A model generated the notes under the pieces. It saw only the letters and a program-made list of their open reading frames with translations, searched no databases and was not told the DNA's origin. Source: Candidatus Cybelea palsarum (lineage in GTDB: Bacteria > Vulcanimicrobiota > Vulcanimicrobiia > Vulcanimicrobiales > Vulcanimicrobiaceae). From it: a DNA stretch of 64,000 nucleotides. Shown piece by piece: positions 59,083 to 64,000 of the stretch. Position numbers and translations under genes: made by a program. The DNA lies in the NCBI GenBank assembly GCA_003166915.1, contig PMUK01000204.1:18556-82555 (forward strand), read 5' to 3'. Positions within the stretch are counted from its first letter, which is position 1, and each line of letters starts with the position of its first letter.

Positions 59083-60121
59083 TGCGATGCCTTCGTCCGT
59101 GTGGTGGGCGCGGAGCGCGAACGGGTAACTGCGTGCTGCCGCTGAGCTCTTGGCGAACGCTGGGATGGTCGTTCATAGAACCGCTGTACAAATAGACCGA
59201 TCCATTCTTCGAGGTGGCCGTAACGATGGGTCCGCCCCCGCCAACCGTCGCTTGTTGCGTGTTTGGGTTTCCGCGTATCTGCGTGTCGTTGGGAAAGCTC
59301 GAAAGGACATGTCCGGAGCCGCTGTAGGCGCCGATCTGCGCGCCGCCGCGTACGCCGAGTGCCACATTTCCGTGCTCGGAATCAAAGCGCGCGAGACCCG
59401 GTTGAAATTGCCCGTTGTCGTAGACGATCGAGCCGTACACGCTGCTCGCCTGAATCTGACGTGAGGTACAGCCCTGGAAGAAGATGTTTCCGGTGGCCGT
59501 TCGTACGCGTAGCCGGTCGAACGTCGAGTTCGTTGCGGCGATACGCCCGCGCATCGATTCTAGGAATCCGGTGCCGCCGACGCGGTCGAGCGAGATACCG
59601 CCCGATCGAACGTGGGCGACGAATACGCCGTGGTAGTTATCGAGCGTCAGATGACCGGCGCGCACGTGCGCGATTACGATGGCGGTGTTGCGGGGAATCA
59701 TGATGGTCATCGTGCCGCTCCCTCGTGCCACGACGGCGTCGTGCTCTCCGGGCAGTTCGGGGAGTACAAACGACTCGGCTGGAAGCGCGACGGGCCCGTA
59801 CTCGGTTTGGATCCGCTGCCACGAGATTTGCAACTGCTTTGGAATGCGGGGATCCACGTCCGACGGAGCTATATGGCGCACGTTTACGGGCTCGTTGGAT
59901 GAGATTTGCACTTGAGACCGGTCCCACGTCGAAATCGTCACCTTGCCATGGGTGAGATGGACGTTGAGAATGGGCGACGGGCCGACATCGATCGATTGGT
60001 CGGCGCGCACGGGCTGCGCGAAAGCCAGACAACACAATGAGGCGAGAAGCGCCACGAGCGCTCCCCGCCGAGAACCTCCGTACACGAGTCCATTGTATCG
60101 GCGGAGCGGGCCCTCCATCAT
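59066..60121 (-). CDS. Secreted DUF4097-type beta-helix protein
   Basis: This encodes 351 residues with a signal peptide (GALVALLASLCCLAFAQPVRA). The mature part has rung-like repeats typical of DUF4097 (VNLTHGKVTISTWDRSQ-like; HLTLDNYHGVFVAHVRSGGI; VRTATGNIFFQGCTSRQI; FDSEHGNVALGVRGG). The tail is basic (PRPPHGRRHRSFRNL), and its last residues lie in the inverted arm of the adjacent element. It is the last gene of the sigma/two-component operon; the histidine kinase stop overlaps its start by 4 bases. Confidence 0.78.
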   Translation of the reverse strand: MMEGPLRRYNGLVYGGSRRGALVALLASLCCLAFAQPVRADQSIDVGPSPILNVHLTHGKVTISTWDRSQVQISSNEPVNVRHIAPSDVDPRIPKQLQISWQRIQTEYGPVALPAESFVLPELPGEHDAVVARGSGTMTIMIPRNTAIVIAHVRAGHLTLDNYHGVFVAHVRSGGISLDRVGGTGFLESMRGRIAATNSTFDRLRVRTATGNIFFQGCTSRQIQASSVYGSIVYDNGQFQPGLARFDSEHGNVALGVRGGAQIGAYSGSGHVLSSFPNDTQIRGNPNTQQATVGGGGPIVTATSKNGSVYLYSGSMNDHPSVRQELSGSTQLPVRAPRPPHGRRHRSFRNL

Positions 60122-61581
60122 GAATTCCCGGTGAACGGAAGCTCCATGAGCGGAAGATCTACTCTGAAAATCGCGCCCCCTGCCGGGGATCTGGCAGCGG
60201 TTGCCTCGCCGCCGTGCACTCTGGCAATTGAGCGAACGATGGCGAGACCGAGGCCAGTTCCGGGGACTTCTCGGGAACGCGCTTTGTCAGCCCGGTAGAA
60301 GCGCTGGAACAGGTTTGAAAGCTCCTCCGGCGGGACGCCGGGCCCCGAATCGGCTACTTCGACCCAGGCCAACGCTCCCGCACTTCCCACGCGTACGTCC
60401 ACGCGCCCGCGTTCGGTGAACTTGATGGCGTTATCAACCAGGTTGGCGATCATTTGACGCAAGAGATTCGGATCGCCCCAGACGGTCGGAGTGGAGGTGT
60501 GGCTGAAATGAAGCTCGATCTCTTTTTCGGCCGCTCGAGGCGCGGCGTTCTGCGTGACTTCGGTCGCGATTTGCGCGAGGGAGAGCGGTTCCTTTGGAAT
60601 CTCATCGCCACGATCGGCTTTCGCCAGCGTCAGCATGCCGTTGACCATCGCTGCCAGATCTGCACTCTCGCGCACGATCGTCTCCAAACTCTCGCGGAGA
60701 ATCGTCTGATCTCGCTCGCCCCAGCGCAACAGCATCTGCGCGTTGGAATTGATGGAAGTCAACGGCGTTTTGAGCTCGTGGGAAGCATCCGAGATGAACT
60801 GCCGTTCTCGCGCGAAGGCTTCACCCAGCCGCGACAGCAGATCGTTGAAGCTCTGTGCGAGCCGTCCGATCTCGTCGCGGCGACGCTGCCCTTGCAGCGG
60901 GGGAGCGTCATCGAAGGCGCCCGTTCCCGCGGCGACCGCCAGACGATCGGAGCTGATCTCACGCATCTCACGCGAAAGCTCGTTGATCGGTGTTGTGGCT
61001 TGTGCTGCGAGGATGATCGAAAGAATGATGACCGCCGCCGCCGTCGTTCCCAAAACGAGTACGATTGCTTCGCGAGCACGCGCGAACGTGCGCTGCAACG
61101 TATCCAGCGGCTCGGCCACGTGAATGATCGCGGCGTTCGCGCCTTCAAGCAGATAGCGATCTTCGACCAAAAAAGAGCGACCGCCCAGCGTAAGATGCCG
61201 AAAAAGTACGTCGCGGCCGGGCGAAAGACTGGGGTTTGGCGGGATCGTGAGCGCGCCGAGATTTTCGGTCTTCGCTAACGGATACCCCTCGCTCGAATCC
61301 ACCTGCACGAAGCTATTGGCCGAGTTCCACGTCGCCAGGTTGCTGCTATTGAAGAGAAACTGCAACGTCCCCAGCGAAGAATCTTCAAGCGAGAACGGGG
61401 TCGCGGATTGCTGCGCGAACTGCACGATCGTCCGCATCGTCGCGCTCACGGTCGCCTCTGCCTGGTCGTCCAAGATCTGTTGGAAGCGCCAAACGATCAG
61501 GCCGCTCATCACCGTCAGTGCGACGATCAGCAGCACCGAATATCCCAGCGCTATGCGCCATCTGAGCGACATGCCCCTCAA
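60118..61581 (-). CDS. Membrane sensor histidine kinase
   Basis: This encodes 487 residues. TM1 (IALGYSVLLIVALTVMSGLI), a periplasmic sensor of about 130 residues and TM2 (EAIVLVLGTTAAAVIILSII) lead to HAMP (ATTPINELSREMREISSDRL). The H box is ISDASHELKTPLTSI, the N box MIANLVDNAIKF, the G1 box ADSGPGVP and the G2 box GTGLGLAIV. It is paired with the OmpR-type regulator upstream (4-base overlap). The signal is probably envelope-related, judging by the DUF4097 neighbour. Confidence 0.93.
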   Translation of the reverse strand: MRGMSLRWRIALGYSVLLIVALTVMSGLIVWRFQQILDDQAEATVSATMRTIVQFAQQSATPFSLEDSSLGTLQFLFNSSNLATWNSANSFVQVDSSEGYPLAKTENLGALTIPPNPSLSPGRDVLFRHLTLGGRSFLVEDRYLLEGANAAIIHVAEPLDTLQRTFARAREAIVLVLGTTAAAVIILSIILAAQATTPINELSREMREISSDRLAVAAGTGAFDDAPPLQGQRRRDEIGRLAQSFNDLLSRLGEAFARERQFISDASHELKTPLTSINSNAQMLLRWGERDQTILRESLETIVRESADLAAMVNGMLTLAKADRGDEIPKEPLSLAQIATEVTQNAAPRAAEKEIELHFSHTSTPTVWGDPNLLRQMIANLVDNAIKFTERGRVDVRVGSAGALAWVEVADSGPGVPPEELSNLFQRFYRADKARSREVPGTGLGLAIVRSIARVHGGEATAARSPAGGAIFRVDLPLMELPFTGNS

Positions 61582-62270
61582 TCTTTGATCGTATAGCCGA
61601 CGCCCCGTACGGTCGTGATGAGCTTGTCGTCGAAGCCGTCATCGATCTTGCCGCGCAAATAGCGGATGTAAACGTCGATGAGATTGGAGTCGCCGAGAAA
61701 GTCGCTTCCCCAGACGCCGTTGAAAAGCTCGTCGCGCGTATGCACCTTGTTGCGGTGCAAGAGCAAGTACTCCAGCAGAGCGTACTCTTTGGCGGTAAGT
61801 GCGATCGCTTTTCCGGCGCGGTGCACTTCGTGGCGATCGCGATCCATCACGACGTCGCGGTATTCGACGACGTTACCCTGCGGAGAACGCTCGCGCAAAC
61901 GGGCACGCACGCGGGCCAGCAGCTCGTCGGTCGAGAACGGCTTGGTGACATAATCGTCGGCGCCGACGTCGAGCCCAGCGACGCGGTCCGGCACGCGATC
62001 GCGCGCGGTAAGCATAATGATCGGCACGCGGCTCTTGGCGCGAATCCGTTTACAGACTTCGATGCCGTCCATCCGGGGAAGCATCAGGTCGAGCACGACG
62101 AGGTCGGGTTCTTTGAGGGCCTTTTCCAGACCCGATAAACCGTCCCGCGCGACGTCTACCTCATATCCTTCGTGTTCCAGCTCGAGTTGTAAGACGCGGT
62201 TAATAGCCGCATCGTCCTCGATGATGAGGATCCTATATTGGCGCTTCTGCGGCGCTGAGCGATTCTCCAT
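61578..62270 (-). CDS. OmpR/PhoB-family response regulator
   Basis: This encodes 230 residues. The receiver has acidic pocket IIEDDAAI, phospho-acceptor Asp in LVVLDLMLPRMDG, Thr in IMLTARD and Lys in YVTKPF. The C-terminal winged helix is LTAKEYALLEYLLLHRNKV with NLIDVYIRYLRGKID and TVRGVGYTI. It partners with the kinase encoded downstream. It begins 9 bases after the small membrane protein gene and is thus in one operon with the sigma factor. Confidence 0.94.
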   Translation of the reverse strand: MENRSAPQKRQYRILIIEDDAAINRVLQLELEHEGYEVDVARDGLSGLEKALKEPDLVVLDLMLPRMDGIEVCKRIRAKSRVPIIMLTARDRVPDRVAGLDVGADDYVTKPFSTDELLARVRARLRERSPQGNVVEYRDVVMDRDRHEVHRAGKAIALTAKEYALLEYLLLHRNKVHTRDELFNGVWGSDFLGDSNLIDVYIRYLRGKIDDGFDDKLITTVRGVGYTIKD

Positions 62271-62279
62271 GAAGGTAGA

Positions 62280-62684
62280 TTATGGGACGTTCCTCGGCCC
62301 GGACCTGTGAGAAGCGTGCGCGACGGGTTGGGAAACGGTGAAAAGTGAGAGCCACAACGCCGTCGCGCCTCCCGCCGCCAGCCATGCCAGCGTCGCACCG
62401 TTCGAGAGCGCCGAGCTCGCCACGGTGGCGATCGTCGTCACGGTATGGACAAAGAGCGAGGCACCGCCAAGGATGAGCAACGCGGCAAACCAGACGGCGA
62501 CGGCGCCCAGAGCCCCCAGCAGCGCCAACTCTAAGAACGAGAACGGCGGTGCCGGACGATAGGCCGGATAGACGGTTGCGAGCAAAATCGAGGAACGCAG
62601 GCCGGAGGGCGGCTCCTCCAGCGCAAGGCCGAGAATGGCGCGATCCAGGCTGTCCAGCGGGCGATCCGCGTCGTGCATAGTCAT
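62280..62684 (-). CDS. Small membrane protein coupled to ECF sigma factor (possible anti-sigma)
   Basis: This encodes 134 residues. The N-terminal cytoplasmic part (LDRAILGLALEEPPSGLRSS) is followed by two membrane helices (LELALLGALGAVAVWFAALL; ATLAWLAAGGATALWLSLF). The PPSGLRSSIL segment resembles the juxtamembrane piece of anti-sigma factors, and the start overlaps the sigma gene stop by 4 bases. There is no zinc motif. A role in holding the sigma factor is inferred from position only. Confidence 0.65.
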   Translation of the reverse strand: MTMHDADRPLDSLDRAILGLALEEPPSGLRSSILLATVYPAYRPAPPFSFLELALLGALGAVAVWFAALLILGGASLFVHTVTTIATVASSALSNGATLAWLAAGGATALWLSLFTVSQPVAHASHRSGPRNVP

Positions 62685-63232
62685 GATTCCGTTACCTCCA
62701 TCCCGTCCAGAAGCCTGCGCAACTGCTCCTTCGCGCGAAACAAGTGTGTTTTTACTGTACCCAGCGGCAGGCCCAGAACGCTGGCTATCTCCTCATATTG
62801 CCGCCCTTGGAGATGAAAGAGTGTGATGACTGCCCGGTACTTTTCCGGAAGCGCGTCAATCGCCCGGCGTAAGCGCGACGCTTCATCGAGGGCGATCGCC
62901 TGCTGCTCCGGTCCCTGGACGGGATCGGCCCGATCGGGGAGCTCGTCGTTTGCGTCATGCTTGCGCCGTGCCAGGCGGTCGCAGCAGGCATGATAGGAGA
63001 TCGCAAAGATCCAGGTTGAGAATTTGGCGCCCGCTCGAAAGGTCCGCAGACTCCGAAACGCCTTGAAAAACGCTTCTTGCGTCGCATCGCGCGCGTCCTC
63101 GACGTTGTGGAGCATCCGGTACGAAAGGTGATAAACGGCTCGGTCGTATCGCTCGACGAGCATTGCGAAGGCTTCGGAGTTGCCTTGCAAGGTCATTGCG
63201 ACCAAGTCGCCGTCTTCCGGCGCAGCTTTCAT
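62681..63232 (-). CDS. ECF RNA polymerase sigma factor
   Basis: This encodes about 183 residues from the ATG at 63232; longer in-frame starts exist up to 63379. Region 2 has AFAMLVERYDRAVYHLSYRM, RDATQEAFFKAFRSLRTF and FSTWIFAISYHACCDRLARR. Region 4 has LPEKYRAVITLFHLQGRQYE and VLGLPLGTVKTHLFRAKEQL. It is the first gene of the operon with a membrane protein, two-component pair and DUF4097 protein. It is divergent from a second DUF4097 gene, which could be a target. Confidence 0.9.
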   Translation of the reverse strand: MKAAPEDGDLVAMTLQGNSEAFAMLVERYDRAVYHLSYRMLHNVEDARDATQEAFFKAFRSLRTFRAGAKFSTWIFAISYHACCDRLARRKHDANDELPDRADPVQGPEQQAIALDEASRLRRAIDALPEKYRAVITLFHLQGRQYEEIASVLGLPLGTVKTHLFRAKEQLRRLLDGMEVTES

Positions 63233-63400
63233 GCGGATGCGCGGGAGCTCCGCCAAGAGTGCCGACACGCCAGTCGTACGCGTGCGAGACGGGGATTGTT
63301 TCGCGCCGCCGGCGGCCGCCGCTGCCGGGCCTGCCTGCGAAACATGCGGCGCGCCGGGCCGTAAGTAGAGCAGCAACAATCACGGAGGTTCCACCTAAAA

Positions 63401-63535
63401 ATGACCACAATCCCGAACACGACCCTTCCCGGCGGCACTTGGACCGGCCGGAAGCATCCCGCGCTACCAACCGACGAGCGGAACTCCGCTCAGTCGCTCC
63501 GTCCCACCTTTGACGGTTGGGGCCCGCGGATCTAA
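63401..63535 (+). CDS. Small ORF (44 residues) directly before the DUF4097 gene
   Basis: ACGGAGGTT lies 12 bases before the ATG, the strongest ribosome binding site in this part of the window. The peptide is MTTIPNTTLPGGTWTGRKHP and onward to GWGPRI, polar, with no signal or membrane segment. Its stop TAA is immediately followed by the ATG of the next gene, which has no ribosome binding site of its own. Translation of the DUF4097 gene therefore probably depends on it. No family is recognised. Confidence 0.55.
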   Translation: MTTIPNTTLPGGTWTGRKHPALPTDERNSAQSLRPTFDGWGPRI

Positions 63536-64000
63536 ATGTCTCGCGTCTCGGTCGTGGCGACGCTCGTCGCCGCCGAGCTCCTGATCGTCGGCATGGCGGT
63601 CTATGCCCTTGGCGGCGGCCCAGCGGCGTTCGCAGGCAGCCAGCACCACGTGGATTTCGCTGCCGCGCCCGTCGAGCCGCTAGCTGCCGGCGAAACCCCG
63701 CAGGTAGCAATCGACGACGCAGCCTCGCGGGTTAGCGTCGGTGTTTCGAACGACGGGCTCGTCCACGTTCGCGATCTGACGCAGATGCGCGGCGCCATCT
63801 TCTCGACTTCGAGCTATCCGCAGCTGCGCGTCACACGAACTGCCGACGGTGTGCGGATCGAACGCTCCGCACGGCGACATTTTTCCGTCGAGCTATTTGA
63901 TTTTAGCGCCGAAGCCATCCAAGTGGACGTTCCCAGCGGATCGCACGTCCAGATCGCCCATTGCTCGGGCGCGGACGTCAAGGGCATCACCGGCGGCGTG
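63536..64000 (+). CDS. Exported DUF4097-type protein (3' end outside window)
   Basis: At least 155 residues are present. A signal anchor or signal peptide (SVVATLVAAELLIVGMAVYA) is followed by strands AIFSTSSYPQLRVTRTADGV, EAIQVDVPSGSHVQIAHCSG and ADVKGITGG, the start of the DUF4097 repeat pattern. It is related to the protein at 59066. The gene is divergent from the ECF sigma factor and coupled to the 44-residue ORF upstream. Confidence 0.7.
   Translation, partial: MSRVSVVATLVAAELLIVGMAVYALGGGPAAFAGSQHHVDFAAAPVEPLAAGETPQVAIDDAASRVSVGVSNDGLVHVRDLTQMRGAIFSTSSYPQLRVTRTADGVRIERSARRHFSVELFDFSAEAIQVDVPSGSHVQIAHCSGADVKGITGGV

Overview
The window is a GC-rich bacterial chromosome segment with about 60 protein genes, one tRNA and an unusually large number of broken genes. 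It encodes outer-membrane proteins (a TonB-dependent receptor and a small beta-barrel), so the host is diderm. It also carries repeated lipoproteins with NHL/YVTN-like propeller repeats, a GloVer-repeat remnant, paired ECF sigma factors and PDZ-membrane-GAF proteins. That mix resembles what I recall of Candidatus Eremiobacterota (WPS-2) or a related uncultured soil lineage. The assignment is inference from gene content; no marker gene confirms it. I see no prophage, plasmid, CRISPR or transposase gene.

Layout. 1-10 kb: lipoprotein propellers in tandem, a LuxR/TPR regulator, a propeller gene split by an in-frame TAG, a frameshifted WXXGXW/glycine-rich protein, a decayed cupredoxin-propeller junction, and an ECF sigma/anti-sigma pair followed by another propeller lipoprotein. 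10-18.6 kb: YceI with a divergent truncated TetR gene, a PDZ-7TM-GAF protein, an alpha/beta hydrolase, an aldo/keto reductase with a broken 3-hydroxyisobutyrate-dehydrogenase-like gene, an MDR oxidoreductase, DUF427 and an SDR. 18.6-25.5 kb: a TonB receptor divergent from a Fur-family gene with a Fur-like box between them, a second PDZ-membrane-GAF protein, a double OmdA-domain protein, a small Cys-rich secreted protein and a gene graveyard. 25.1-29.7 kb: an operon of PPC protein, 3-HIBADH-like dehydrogenase, FdhF/YdeP molybdoenzyme and a small membrane protein. 29.9-33.6 kb: an Nramp-like transporter with a barrel protein, an NTF2-like protein, a GloVer remnant and tRNA-Ala(CGC).

34.3-46 kb: a compact zinc-uptake operon (Zur-ZnuA-ZnuC-ZnuB) behind a 19-bp perfect palindrome, then an SDR and a glycosidase, purE-purK-marC, an amidohydrolase, a phosphoesterase, a GT4 and a DUF3052-like protein. 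46-55.4 kb: a RelA/SpoT-type synthetase with a small partner gene, and leucine-catabolic genes (HMG-CoA lyase, methylcrotonyl-CoA carboxylase alpha, enoyl-CoA hydratase). The carboxylase beta gene lies apart, beyond a cytochrome b/molybdopterin module and a degenerate serine-hydrolase homologue. 55.4-64 kb: DUF1800/DUF1501 secreted pair and an MBL hydrolase, then a sigma factor, membrane protein, response regulator, histidine kinase and DUF4097 operon, with a second DUF4097 gene running off the end.

Two kinds of small repeated DNA stand out. A family based on CCTTCGACAAGCTCAGG occurs only between 34 and 48.3 kb and supplies coding ends, an in-frame insert and a hairpin carrying the purE ribosome binding site. 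A 180-bp element with 41-bp inverted ends at 58.9 kb supplies the stop codons of both flanking convergent genes. I did not find a complete undescribed multi-gene system that I would defend. The best leads are these repeats becoming gene parts, the candidate Zur operator, the alarmone-synthetase pair and the TAG-split propeller.
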